From contig NZ_KB890025.1 in assembly GCF_000372965.1 (NCBI RefSeq), positions 355,523 to 419,522 of the forward strand: a stretch of DNA of 64,000 nucleotides, given 5' to 3'. This stretch comes from Hoeflea sp. 108. Lineage in GTDB: Bacteria > Pseudomonadota > Alphaproteobacteria > Rhizobiales > Rhizobiaceae. A model generated the notes under the pieces. The model made no database searches. It was not told the origin of the DNA and was given only the letters and a program-made list of their open reading frames with translations. Of this stretch, positions 1-8,132 are shown one piece after another. The translations under genes and the position numbers were made by a program. Within the stretch, counting starts at the first letter, position 1. Every line of letters begins with the position of its first letter.

Positions 1-124
1 CGTGGGTCGCGCCCTTGACGGCCAGCTTACCGTGAATTGCAGCATCCGTGGCCATGGAACCCGCCACATGCAGGTTCTGGACGGCCATGTCGGCATGCTG
101 AGCCAACATAGATAGGACTGACAT
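1..124 (-). CDS. Unknown protein, 5' part only (runs off the window)
   Basis: An ATG at 122-124 (minus strand) has a strong GGAGGAG ribosome binding site just upstream (127-133), followed by 41 open codons to the window edge. The visible N-terminus is MSVLSMLAQHADMAVQNL and has no obvious signal peptide or membrane segment. It lies about 50 bases after the GutM-family gene on the same strand, so the two are probably one operon. In enteric bacteria gutM lies in the sorbitol PTS operon, but nothing in these 41 residues identifies a PTS subunit. I do not recognise it. Confidence 0.6.
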   Translation of the reverse strand, partial: MSVLSMLAQHADMAVQNLHVAGSMATDAAIHGKLAVKGATH

Positions 125-176
125 TTCTCCTCCTTAGATTCCTCACCCCAACGAGATTGCCCCGCAGGCAGCGTCC

Positions 177-611
177 CTACTGGCTTGCAGGCTTGAGTCC
201 GGCCAGGCCGGGCCCTTTCGGCTCGAGCCGTGCACGGTCGATCTGCTCGACCGCCTTCTTCACGGCTTCCGCCACACCGGTTTCCCCCTCTCCCAGAACA
301 GCGGGATTGGACCGGAGCTGATCGAGGGTCATCCCCTCAAGGTTTTCATGACGATGGAACTTGGCGAAGACCGAACGCCCGGTCATGGTCAAGAGCCGCT
401 GGACCGTCAGGTCGGGTGTCACCACCACGAGCGCGATCGTGCCCTTGCCCAGGCGGCCGCGGCAATTGCCGGCGCCGACATAGCCGTCCTGGTACTTCGC
501 GGTGATGCCTTTGAAGACGTCGGAATAGTGCCGCATCTGCAGCCAGACGCCGAGCGATTGCAGCGCCCAGACAACGCCCAGCAGCAGCAATCCCCATTGC
601 CAGATTGCCAT
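177..611 (-). CDS. GutM-family protein (glucitol operon activator-like)
   Basis: A 144-residue protein with one N-terminal membrane segment (about residues 4-22) and a small soluble domain. Conserved stretches such as VGAGNCRGRLGKG and SVFAKFHRHENLEGMTLDQL correspond to those I recall in E. coli GutM/SrlM, the accessory activator of the sorbitol (glucitol) PTS operon. The ATG at 611 is chosen over one nine codons upstream because a GGGAGGA site lies 8 bases before it. The next gene on the strand follows after about 50 bases, so it is likely the first gene of an operon leaving the window. Rhizobial GutM-like proteins are mostly uncharacterised, so the regulatory role is inferred from family name only. 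Confidence 0.75.
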   Translation of the reverse strand: MAIWQWGLLLLGVVWALQSLGVWLQMRHYSDVFKGITAKYQDGYVGAGNCRGRLGKGTIALVVVTPDLTVQRLLTMTGRSVFAKFHRHENLEGMTLDQLRSNPAVLGEGETGVAEAVKKAVEQIDRARLEPKGPGLAGLKPASQ

Positions 612-683
612 TAGGCCCTTCCTCCCGAAGTCCTCCAAGAGCGGCCGGATATCCGGTCGCTCACATATGGATCAAAGAACATT

Positions 684-699
684 TGTCTTTACGAATGTC
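684..699. promoter_or_regulatory. Shared upstream motif 1, copy A
   Basis: TGTCTTTACGAATGTC lies between the divergent GutM-family gene and the gene at 806. It matches 14 of 16 positions of TGTCAATACGAATGTC at 7112-7127, upstream of the SAF/Aco operon. Read on the minus strand both contain GACATTCGTA followed by another GACA. This could be a regulator site or part of related promoters. The match is direct observation; the function is inference. Confidence 0.4.
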
Positions 700-805
700 A
701 ATATGTATAACTTGAGGCGAGCCGATACGGTGCCTCCATCCACAGCGGCATTTGGCATTTTGCCCGCCGGTGGTATCGTCCGGAGCCGGCAGGAGCGTTG
801 CGACC

Positions 806-1435
806 ATGGACCTTCTCTTCAAGAACGAGCTGGCACTTGTGCCCGACCTCGGACACAGGCTGAGGCAGCTGCGCTGGTTCCGCGCCACCTTCCGCAACAG
901 TGCCCGCGCCGTCACCGCCCGCTACGGCATCCATTTCGACATAGACGAGAAGAAGCTGACGCGCATCTTTCTCGATTGGGTCGAGATCGTGAATGCCCAG
1001 AAATCCTACGCCAGGCTCGACCGCGCCGACTTCATCGTCTTCGCCGCGGGCCTGGCGCTGAAGGAACTGATCCGCCAGGCGCCGGTCAGCGCGGCCGGCA
1101 TGCCGGTGGTCGCAGGCACCGAAGACGCGCCCGAGATCGTGCGCTTCTGGCCCGAGGGCTTTGTCTACACAAACTACTGCGTCTGTGCGATCGCGGCCGT
1201 GTTCGAGCAGGAGTTCGGCGCCACCCCTGCCCTCGATGCCTGCGCCGACGACCTCAGAACCTGGTGGTCCTACAAGGAGAACACGACCGAGATGCCGAGC
1301 TATGCGGTGGCCTATCTCGACCGTTTCCTCGGCGCCGAACCCAACTGGCTCGCACCCGATCTGCCGGAAGAGCGCAGCGCCATGCAGCGCGCGCTCCAAG
1401 CCACGCCGCAACGCGTCGCGATCGGCCAGGACTAG
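806..1435 (+). CDS. Conserved-looking protein of unknown function
   Basis: A 209-residue soluble protein starting MDLLFKNELALVPDLG. The ATG at 806 follows AGGAGCG by 8 bases; the frame is open further upstream but that part has no ribosome binding site. It has no signal peptide or membrane segment. It is rich in W, F and Y (RWFRATFRNS, WWSYKEN, RFWPEGFVYTNYCVC), with two cysteines two apart in the last motif. I do not recognise the family. It ends 94 bases before the HAD gene on the same strand, so the two may be co-transcribed. Confidence 0.65.
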   Translation: MDLLFKNELALVPDLGHRLRQLRWFRATFRNSARAVTARYGIHFDIDEKKLTRIFLDWVEIVNAQKSYARLDRADFIVFAAGLALKELIRQAPVSAAGMPVVAGTEDAPEIVRFWPEGFVYTNYCVCAIAAVFEQEFGATPALDACADDLRTWWSYKENTTEMPSYAVAYLDRFLGAEPNWLAPDLPEERSAMQRALQATPQRVAIGQD

Positions 1436-1529
1436 ACCTTCAACCATCGCGACCGCGCTGCGGCCCGGCCGCGGCAAGCCGCATTTCGACCAACGACGGC
1501 GCTGCGCCAGATATTTTCCGGAGACCGAC

Positions 1530-2198
1530 TTGCCCAACGATAAGCTGGTGATTTTCGATTGCGACGGCGTGTTGGTCGACAGCGAGCCGCTGGCGGCTCT
1601 TGCCTATGTGCGTGCCTATGCCAGGAACGGTCTCACGATCGAGGCCGAAGTGATCTCGCATTGCGTCGGCATGAAGCAGGCCGACATCATCGCCAAGATC
1701 CACCAACTCACCGGCCAGCTTTTGCCCGAACACGCCAACGGCGACATCTGGGGCGAGACCAAGGCGCTGTTTACCGAACAGCTGGCCTCGACGCTCGACA
1801 TTGCCGCCTTCTTGTCCAAGCTCGAGGCCGCCCGCTGCGTCGCTTCATCGTCGTCGGTCGAGCGCATCAACCACAGCCTCGAGGTGACAGGCCTGGCGCA
1901 CTATTTCGGCGCGGCGATCTTCAGTTCGTCGATGGTCAAGAACGGCAAGCCCGCGCCCGACATTTTTCTCTACGCAGCCGAAAAGATGGGCTTTGCACCT
2001 GAGCGTTCCGTAGTCATCGAGGATTCCCGCTATGGCGTGCAGGGCGCGGTCGCGGCCGGCATGACGGCGATTGGCTACATCGGCGGCGGCCATACCCATG
2101 ACGGCCACGGCCCTGAGCTTTTGGCGGCTGGTGCTGCGGTGGTGTGCGGCAGCTGGGACGAGGTCGCGGCAGAGCTTCGGAAGCGTGGGTTTATCTGA
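1530..2198 (+). CDS. HAD-superfamily (subfamily IA) phosphatase
   Basis: A 222-residue HAD hydrolase. It shows motif I DCDGVLVDSE at the N-terminus (nucleophile and acid Asp), a motif II Ser in VASSSSVERIN, the motif III Lys in KNGKPAPDIF and motif IV VVIEDSRYG. The helical cap follows motif I, as in phosphoglycolate phosphatase and beta-phosphoglucomutase. The start is TTG at 1530 with GGAG 6 bases upstream; no ATG in frame is close to motif I. The substrate cannot be read from the sequence, and a sugar phosphate is the usual guess for this subfamily. It converges with the E2 gene at 2320. Confidence 0.85.
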   Translation: MPNDKLVIFDCDGVLVDSEPLAALAYVRAYARNGLTIEAEVISHCVGMKQADIIAKIHQLTGQLLPEHANGDIWGETKALFTEQLASTLDIAAFLSKLEAARCVASSSSVERINHSLEVTGLAHYFGAAIFSSSMVKNGKPAPDIFLYAAEKMGFAPERSVVIEDSRYGVQGAVAAGMTAIGYIGGGHTHDGHGPELLAAGAAVVCGSWDEVAAELRKRGFI

Positions 2199-2258
2199 GG
2201 CAGATTGGCTTGAGGGTAATCGGGTAGCGGTTGCGCCACCCCTCATCTGCCTGCCGGC

Positions 2259-2289
2259 ACCCTCTCCCGCAAAGGGACGGGGAGAGGGT
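2259..2289. repeat. Intergenic palindrome, possible bidirectional terminator
   Basis: The arms ACCCTCTCCC (2259-2268) and GGGAGAGGGT (2280-2289) are perfect complements around an 11-base loop. They sit between the convergent HAD and E2 genes. The flanking text (CCCCTCATCTGCCTGCCGGC) resembles the dispersed palindromes I know from Mesorhizobium intergenic regions. It may be a mobile palindromic repeat and may also end transcription from both sides. There is no T run. Confidence 0.6.
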
Positions 2290-2319
2290 AAGGGTGAGGG
2301 GGCAATTGAGAGGTGAGCC

Positions 2320-3684
2320 CTACGCCCGCACCATTTCCAGCAAGATCTTCAGCACCTGCTCCCGACGCTCGACCTGCGGCATGTGGCCGGTGGCGGCAAA
2401 GACATGCAGCGCAATTTCGCCGGGAAGTCCCTGCGACTGGCTCGCCGGGATGATCCTGTCGTTTGCGCCGACGATGACACGCACCGGAATGCGCAAGGCT
2501 GCCAGCACGGCCCTGATGTCGAAGGTCTGGGTGCCGTCGGCGAAGAAGCGGTCCGATATCTCGGCCTGCGTTGCGCGCAGTTCCCTGTCTGCCGCCTGCG
2601 CCAGTGTGGCGTTGACGAACGGCTTGGACAACACCTGCTCGTCGGCCACCAGCTGACGAAGCCAGGGCATCAAGCTCGCTTCACTCTTGGCGCGTACGAA
2701 ACCCTGCAGGAAGGCGCCGTTGATCTCGGGGCCGAGGCCAGCCGGTGCGATGAGTGCCAAGGCACGCACATCGGCATGGCCGCGTTCCGCAACGGTTGCG
2801 GCCACAGCACCTCCGAAGGAGTGGCCGACCAGCAGCAGCGGGCCGACATCGAGCGCTGCCAGTGTCGCCTCGACATCCGATGCAATGGCGTCGAGATCCG
2901 ACGGCGTGAGGCGCGGCGAGCCGCCATGTCCGGGCAGGTCGATTGCCAGCAGCGGCGCGTCGACAGGACCTGCGGCCAGCATCGGCCGCCAGCTGTTGAG
3001 GTCTGCGCCGAAGCCGTGGAGCAGGACGATCGGACGCCCTTCGCCTTGTCGCAGCCAGGCAAAGTTCAGCGGGGCCGCGCTGGCGGGCCGCCGTGGCGCC
3101 GACAGCGGCTGGGAGGATGCCGCCGGCCTTGAAACGATTGGGTCGGGCTGCGCCGGGGCTTTCGCCTCCAGCCTTGGCGTCGCCATGGCACTTTCCACAT
3201 CCTTGCGCATGACGCGGCCCCTGGGGCCGGACCCTGCGATGGCGTCGAGTGCAAGTCCAGCCTCCGCCGCGAGGCGGCGAGCAAGCGGCGTGGCGCGCGT
3301 ACCGTTCAGCGCTGCGGTGGCTGTCACTGGCGCGGGCTCTGAGGGCGCAACCGGGACAGCAGCAACCGGAGCGGGCGCAATAGTAGTGACTTCCGGTGCC
3401 AGCTTACCCTCGAGAGCCGTGTCCTGAGCCGGCTTGGCAGCTTCGCCTTCGGCATAGATCCAGGCGACGGCTTCGCCGACTGGGATGTCGATGCCTTCCT
3501 TGCCTGTTATGTCGCGGATGGTACCCGAGGCGGGGGCGTCGATTTCCATCGCCGCCTTGTCGGTCTCGATCTCGAACAGCAGGTCGCCTTTCTTGACTGC
3601 AGCGCCTTCGTCGACATACCAGCGCGAGATGCGCCCTGTCGCCATGTCCATGTCGACCTTGGGCAGGATTACTTCGACCGGCAT
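2320..3684 (-). CDS. acoC: E2 subunit: lipoyl domain fused to alpha/beta hydrolase (AcoC-like)
   Basis: A 454-residue protein. An N-terminal lipoyl domain carries the lipoyl Lys43 in ETDKAAMEI. A proline/alanine linker leads to a peripheral-subunit-binding domain (about 130-166, TPLARRLAAEAGL ... GPRGRVMRKDV). The C-terminal half is an alpha/beta hydrolase (about 215-450) with oxyanion region LLHGFG and nucleophile Ser289 in GHSFGG. This architecture is that of AcoC, the acyltransferase of acetoin dehydrogenase, rather than an ordinary E2 with a CAT domain. It is the last gene of the SAF-acoA-acoB-acoC operon and starts 3 bases after acoB. No dedicated E3 gene is nearby, so E3 must come from elsewhere. 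The true substrate may not be acetoin. Confidence 0.85.
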   Translation of the reverse strand: MPVEVILPKVDMDMATGRISRWYVDEGAAVKKGDLLFEIETDKAAMEIDAPASGTIRDITGKEGIDIPVGEAVAWIYAEGEAAKPAQDTALEGKLAPEVTTIAPAPVAAVPVAPSEPAPVTATAALNGTRATPLARRLAAEAGLALDAIAGSGPRGRVMRKDVESAMATPRLEAKAPAQPDPIVSRPAASSQPLSAPRRPASAAPLNFAWLRQGEGRPIVLLHGFGADLNSWRPMLAAGPVDAPLLAIDLPGHGGSPRLTPSDLDAIASDVEATLAALDVGPLLLVGHSFGGAVAATVAERGHADVRALALIAPAGLGPEINGAFLQGFVRAKSEASLMPWLRQLVADEQVLSKPFVNATLAQAADRELRATQAEISDRFFADGTQTFDIRAVLAALRIPVRVIVGANDRIIPASQSQGLPGEIALHVFAATGHMPQVERREQVLKILLEMVRA

Positions 3685-3687
3685 GGC

Positions 3688-4689
3688 CTAACGGCTCCCA
3701 GTGGCGAGGCTACGCGCGGCGGCGAGGATGTCGGGCACCTGCGGCACGGTCGCCTTTTCCAGTTCCGGATTGTAAGGGATCGGCGTCTCGGCGCCGCCGA
3801 GGCGCACGATCGGCGCGTCGAGGAAATCGAAGGCCTCGCTCTCGGCGATCATGGCGCTGACCTCGGCGCCGACGCCGAGGGTCTTCACGCCTTCATAGAC
3901 GCAGAGCAGGCGCGACGTCTTCTTGACGCTCGCAATGACGGTGTCCTTGTCCATCGGCCGGACGGTGCGCAGGTCGACGACCTCGACGTCGATGCCCTCG
4001 GCCTCGAGCGTCTTTGCCGCTTCGAGCGCCTTGTGCACCATGATGGAGGTGGCGACGATGGTCAGGTCGCGCCCCTCACGACGGATATCGGCTTTGCCGA
4101 TCGGCACGGTGTAATAGCCCTCGGGCACCGGGCCTTTGGTCTTGTAGAGCAGCTTGTGCTCGAAGATCATCACCGGGTCGGGATCGGCGACGGCGGCGAG
4201 CAGCATGCCCTTGGCGTCGTGCGGCGTCGCCGGCTGGATGACTTTCAGGCCCGGCACATGCCCGAGCCAAGCTTCGAGGCTCTGGCTGTGCTGGGCAGCG
4301 GCACCCGTGCCGGAACCCGCCGGAAAGCGCATCACCACGGGCACCGACACCGCGCCGCCGAGCATGTAGCGCATCTTGGCGGCCTGGTTGACGATCTGCT
4401 CCATGGCGAGCGTGGCGAAGTCGGAGAACTGGAATTCGAAGATTGGACGCAGTCCGGTCACCGCCGCACCCACGGCAACGCCGGCGCCACCAAGTTCCGA
4501 GATCGGCGTGTCGATGACGCGGTCGGCGCCGAAACGCTCGACCAGGTCGCCGGTCACCTGGAAGGCGCCGCCATAGACGCCGATGTCCTCGCCCATGAGG
4601 AAGACACGCTCGTCGGTCTCGAGCGCAATCGCCATGGCTTCCTGGATCGCCTGGGCATAGCTCAGCTCGCGCACAGCCTGATCCATCAC
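3688..4689 (-). CDS. acoB: Thiamine-dependent dehydrogenase E1 beta subunit (AcoB/PdhB-like)
   Basis: A 333-residue transketolase-fold E1 beta subunit: N-terminal pyrimidine-binding domain (VFLMGEDIGVYGGAF, the region carrying the conserved Glu) and C-terminal transketolase domain (about 200-320, VVDLRTVRPMDKDTV). Length and motifs match the E1 beta of pyruvate, acetoin or branched-chain complexes. Its ATG overlaps the acoA stop by four bases (ATGA), which implies translational coupling and subunit pairing. Its role is to decarboxylate a 2-oxo acid, or cleave acetoin, and pass the acyl unit to the lipoyl domain of the neighbouring E2. Confidence 0.9.
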   Translation of the reverse strand: MMDQAVRELSYAQAIQEAMAIALETDERVFLMGEDIGVYGGAFQVTGDLVERFGADRVIDTPISELGGAGVAVGAAVTGLRPIFEFQFSDFATLAMEQIVNQAAKMRYMLGGAVSVPVVMRFPAGSGTGAAAQHSQSLEAWLGHVPGLKVIQPATPHDAKGMLLAAVADPDPVMIFEHKLLYKTKGPVPEGYYTVPIGKADIRREGRDLTIVATSIMVHKALEAAKTLEAEGIDVEVVDLRTVRPMDKDTVIASVKKTSRLLCVYEGVKTLGVGAEVSAMIAESEAFDFLDAPIVRLGGAETPIPYNPELEKATVPQVPDILAAARSLATGSR

Positions 4690-5714
4690 ACAGTCTCCGT
4701 GTAGACGTAGCGTTCGAGATTGCGGATCTCGGGCGACGGGCTCGCCTTGGCGAACTCGATGCCGTCGGCAATCTCCTTGGCCACCGCCTCGCGGATCGCC
4801 TCGATGCCGGCCTGGTCGATGATGCCGAATTCCATCAGTTCATTCTCGTAGCGGACGATCGGATCGCGGTTGGTCATCCAGTCCTCGATCTCTTCCTTGG
4901 TCCGGTAGCGGTTGCGATCGCTCTTGGAGTGGCCGCGGTAGCGATAGGTCTTGGACTCGATCAGCGTCGGCCCCTCCCCTGCCCGGGCGCGGCGTACAGC
5001 CTCGTGGCTGGCCTCGGCGACTTCGGACAGAACGTTGCCGTCGACGATCACACCCGGCATCGAATAGGCGGCGGCTCGGTCGGCGACATTGGGCACCGCC
5101 GTCGAGCGGGCCATCGAGGTCGACATGCCGTAACCGTTGTTCTCGCAGACGAAGATGACCGGCAGCTTCCACAGCGAGGCCATGTTGAGCGCCTCGTGGA
5201 AGGCGCCCTCATTGTTGGCGCCGTCGCCGAAGAAGGAGATGACGACGCGGTCGGATTTCAGGCGCTTGGCGGTCAGTGCCGCACCCACGGCGATCGGAAT
5301 GCCGCCGCCGACGATGCCGTTGGCGCCGAGATTACCGGTGGAGACGTCGGCAATGTGCATCGAACCGCCGCGGCCGCGGCAATAACCCGTGGTCTTGCCG
5401 AAGAACTCGGCGAACATCTTCGACACTTCCGCACCCTTGGCGATGCAGTGGCCGTGGCCGCGATGGGTCGAGGTGATCTGGTCGTCATTGGTGAGCGGCA
5501 TGCAGATGCCCATGGCGCTCGCCTCCTGGCCGATGGACAGGTGCATGGTGCCGTGGATCAGGCCGCGCATGTAGGACTCTTCCGCGCCCTCTTCGAACTG
5601 GCGGATAAGGTACATCTTGTGCAGTGCCTGCTTCAGGCGCTCGGCACTGTATTCGCGGTAGATGAAGGGCAGGTTCGCGCCTGCCGGCAGGTCCTTGGTC
5701 TTAGCCTGGGCCAC
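4686..5714 (-). CDS. acoA: Thiamine-dependent dehydrogenase E1 alpha subunit (AcoA/PdhA-like)
   Basis: A 342-residue E1 alpha. The ThDP motif begins GDGANNEG (163-170) and closes with ENNGYG (191-196). The phosphorylation-loop-like segment YRYRGHSKSD near residue 260 is typical of the family. It lies 2 bases downstream of the SAF oxidoreductase gene and overlaps acoB, so the four genes are one operon. Pyruvate dehydrogenase, acetoin dehydrogenase and branched-chain E1 alpha are hard to tell apart by eye; the AcoC-type E2 next door favours the acetoin-dehydrogenase branch. Confidence 0.9.
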   Translation of the reverse strand: MAQAKTKDLPAGANLPFIYREYSAERLKQALHKMYLIRQFEEGAEESYMRGLIHGTMHLSIGQEASAMGICMPLTNDDQITSTHRGHGHCIAKGAEVSKMFAEFFGKTTGYCRGRGGSMHIADVSTGNLGANGIVGGGIPIAVGAALTAKRLKSDRVVISFFGDGANNEGAFHEALNMASLWKLPVIFVCENNGYGMSTSMARSTAVPNVADRAAAYSMPGVIVDGNVLSEVAEASHEAVRRARAGEGPTLIESKTYRYRGHSKSDRNRYRTKEEIEDWMTNRDPIVRYENELMEFGIIDQAGIEAIREAVAKEIADGIEFAKASPSPEIRNLERYVYTETV

Positions 5715-5716
5715 GA

Positions 5717-7042
5717 TTACGCCTCCGCTCCATAGACCAGTTTGTCCTGCCGTGCCCTGAGCTCGGCGATCTTCGAGTTTGGCGCAACCGCGGCATTGGC
5801 CGTGGTGATCAGCTCACCCTTCCTGATCGGGGCGGTGACCGTGCCGCCCTGCAGCAGGCCGCAGGGGATGGCTTTTGCGGCGCGTGCCTCGCCAGCGGTC
5901 ATGATCCAGGCGCGATAGGTGTATTCGCCGATGGCGTCGAGCGCATCGCCGGGTGCGAGGTCCTTCTTGGCCACCGCGCAGACATCGGCCACCGGCTTTG
6001 CCAGCGGCACCATGTCGGCCTTGCCATAGAGCACCACGCGGGCGCAGGTCAGCGGCACCTCGAGCGAGGTCAAATGGTAAGGCCGGTGGAAGGTGAAATA
6101 CGGGCCATGACCCATCTTCAGGTCTTCCATGCGCTCGCGAATGCGCGGATGCGACATGTCGGCGATGACGAAGACGCCTGGAGCCACACCCTTGCCGATC
6201 GAATAGTCGACGACGCCGACCTTGGACAAAACACCGCCGTCCTTTTCGGGGATCAGCACCTTGTTGAGTTCGGGCAGCGTCGCCGCCGGACCGTGCATGC
6301 CGGCCTTGTCGGGAACGAGGCCGGTGGCATTGGCGATCGCCGCCATCTCGACCATGGTCTTGGAGCCGTCGACGAACTCGACCAGCATACGCACGTTCAT
6401 GTTGCGGCGCCTGGCTTCCTCGGCATAGTCGTGCGGCACGGCATCGATGTTGAGCGGGTTGTTCTTGCCCTTGCCGGCGGCAACGATGGTGTGGCCCATC
6501 GCCGAAACGAACTCGATCAGCTCCATGCAGGACGACGGCTCGTCGCCGGCGCCCAGCGAATAGGTGACGCCGAGACGGTTGGCCTCCGACTTGAGATAGG
6601 CGCCGATGGTGACATCGGCCTCGACATTCATCATGACAAGATGCTTGCCATGCTCCATGGCGCGCAGGCCGATCTCGGCACCGACGGCGGGCACGCCGGT
6701 CGCATCGATGACGACGTCGATCAGGCCGCTGTTGAGGATCAGGTCGGCATCGTTGGTCACCGCAACCTTGCCCGCCTCGATCGCCTCGCTCATCGCCGAG
6801 CCGGAGGCGACTTCGCGGGCATGGCCCTTTTCCTGGTAGGCGATGTCGACGGCGCGATGCGCGTTGGGCAAATTGAGCTCTGAGATCGCGCCGACCTCGA
6901 TACCCGGCATATGCGCCACCCGCGCCACGATGTCGGTGCCCATCTCGCCCGAACCGATCAGGCCGATGCGGATCGGCTTGCCCGACTTCTGCCGCTCCAC
7001 GAGGTCTCGCGCCAAGCCCACAGGCGCTACGTTGATCGTCAT
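5717..7042 (-). CDS. NAD(P)-binding homoserine-dehydrogenase-like protein with SAF domain
   Basis: A 441-residue protein. The Rossmann motif IGLIGSGEMGTDIV lies near residue 30, followed by a homoserine-dehydrogenase-like fold (VVIDATGVPAVG, YSLGAGDEPSSCMEL). The C-terminal 100 residues form a SAF-type domain (CAVAKKDLAPGDALDAIGEY, GGTVTAPIRKGELIT). The ATG at 7042 is preferred over an upstream one because GGGAGGA precedes it. It is the first gene of the operon with the E1/E2 genes. Proteins of this architecture are usually annotated only as oxidoreductases. I infer it makes or processes a precursor of the 2-oxo acid used by the downstream complex. Confidence 0.75.
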   Translation of the reverse strand: MTINVAPVGLARDLVERQKSGKPIRIGLIGSGEMGTDIVARVAHMPGIEVGAISELNLPNAHRAVDIAYQEKGHAREVASGSAMSEAIEAGKVAVTNDADLILNSGLIDVVIDATGVPAVGAEIGLRAMEHGKHLVMMNVEADVTIGAYLKSEANRLGVTYSLGAGDEPSSCMELIEFVSAMGHTIVAAGKGKNNPLNIDAVPHDYAEEARRRNMNVRMLVEFVDGSKTMVEMAAIANATGLVPDKAGMHGPAATLPELNKVLIPEKDGGVLSKVGVVDYSIGKGVAPGVFVIADMSHPRIRERMEDLKMGHGPYFTFHRPYHLTSLEVPLTCARVVLYGKADMVPLAKPVADVCAVAKKDLAPGDALDAIGEYTYRAWIMTAGEARAAKAIPCGLLQGGTVTAPIRKGELITTANAAVAPNSKIAELRARQDKLVYGAEA

Positions 7043-7111
7043 CTGGTGGTCCTCCCGAACACGGCAAGCTGCTGCTTTCAGTGATCGAGTGGTATTGAAC
7101 ATATGTATTTC

Positions 7112-7127
7112 TGTCAATACGAATGTC
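7112..7127. promoter_or_regulatory. Shared upstream motif 1, copy B
   Basis: TGTCAATACGAATGTC, 70 bases upstream of the SAF-acoABC operon start. It matches 14 of 16 positions of the copy at 684-699. On the minus strand a TTGACA that could serve as a -35 box lies at the inner end of the motif. The role is inferred. Confidence 0.4.
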
Positions 7128-7218
7128 CAAATCCAGGCTGTGAATTCCGATACAATTCACATTCAGGAATGACAAATGTACGTGTGCGGACAGTGAGCCT
7201 GCGCACATATGAAGCACG

Positions 7219-7266
7219 TCGAAATGCAGATGGCCCGGGTCAGCGCCCGGGCCATCTGCATTTCGA
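7219..7266. terminator. Perfect 21-bp stem hairpin downstream of the racemase-family gene
   Basis: The arms at 7219-7239 and 7246-7266 are perfect reverse complements (TCGAAATGCAGATGGCCCGG plus one G) around a 6-base loop TCAGCG. It begins 36 bases past the stop of the minus-strand gene at 7302-8096 and upstream of the promoter of the SAF operon. Its position suits transcription termination or protection of the transcript's 3' end. There is no U tract, so it is not a textbook intrinsic terminator. Confidence 0.6.
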
Positions 7267-7301
7267 AGAACGCTGTTGCGAGGATGAAGGCCCCTGCCCT
7301 T

Positions 7302-8096
7302 CTACAGGGCGGTGCGGTAGAGCTTGCCGAGACCTTCGATCGGCTTGTCGTAGCCGCCCAGCCGCAGCATGTGCCAGGCCATGGCGTGGTTGCTTGATGT
7401 CACAGGCTTGCCGAGCTTCTTCTCGACGCTTTCGGCGATGCGGGCAACACGCAGGCTGGTGCAGGACACAAACACTGCTTCGCAATCGTCGGAAGCTCCG
7501 ATGCTGAGGATCGCCTTTTCGATTGCATCGGTGGTGATGCGCGCCACGAGGTTGTCGTCGGGCTCGTTGAACGACCCCATGACCGGAATCTCCAGGCCGC
7601 GCGCCATGAAGGCCTCGCGCAGCGAATGGTTGATCGTGGCAATGTAGGGAGTGAGCAGCGCGATCTTTTTGGCACCCATCGCCTTGAAAGCAGCGAGCGC
7701 CGCTGTCACCGGGTCGGTAACCTTGACGCCGGGCATGACTTCGCGGACCCGCTTGGCCACCTGGCTCTCGCCGATCACCAGCGCGCCCGAGGTGCAGCCG
7801 AAGCCGATGACGTCGAAACGCACGTCCGGCAACAGGCCGACGGTGCCGGGAATGTCGGCTTCCATCTTGCGCAGATTGTCGGGCGTGATTTCGACCGGCG
7901 AATGCAGCCGCGCCTCGTAGAGCGCCACCCCGTCCGGCAGCGCGAAGCGGAACTCGTCCTCGATGGTCTGGTCGGTGCGCAGCACAAGCAGGCCGAGATT
8001 GGCCACTTCGCCGATACCGTTGTCGGTCTCGAAGGCGATGTTTTCGGTGTTCGAAACAAGGCCGGCCTGGCCGGTCGGCTGGGGTGCGATGGTCAT
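7302..8096 (-). CDS. Asp/Glu racemase superfamily enzyme (maleate isomerase / arylmalonate decarboxylase-like)
   Basis: A 264-residue two-domain protein with a cysteine in each lobe, in GFGCTSGALVIG and FVSCTSLRVARI. These two cysteines are the catalytic pair in maleate cis-trans isomerase and aspartate/glutamate racemase relatives. The segment MGAKKIALLTPYI is typical of the family. It lies 36 bases after livF on the same strand, so it is probably the last gene of the Liv operon. It likely acts on a dicarboxylate or 2-substituted acid taken up by that transporter. Exact chemistry (isomerase, racemase or decarboxylase) cannot be decided here. Confidence 0.75.
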   Translation of the reverse strand: MTIAPQPTGQAGLVSNTENIAFETDNGIGEVANLGLLVLRTDQTIEDEFRFALPDGVALYEARLHSPVEITPDNLRKMEADIPGTVGLLPDVRFDVIGFGCTSGALVIGESQVAKRVREVMPGVKVTDPVTAALAAFKAMGAKKIALLTPYIATINHSLREAFMARGLEIPVMGSFNEPDDNLVARITTDAIEKAILSIGASDDCEAVFVSCTSLRVARIAESVEKKLGKPVTSSNHAMAWHMLRLGGYDKPIEGLGKLYRTAL

Positions 8097-8132
8097 GATG
8101 TGCTCTTCGTTCTTGTTGTCTGGCTTGACGCG

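Noticed and set aside
5814..7217. 467-codon open frame overlapping the SAF oxidoreductase gene in another frame
   Set aside because: Composition is arginine- and glycine-rich without motifs; the overlapping frame encodes a clear Rossmann and SAF protein.
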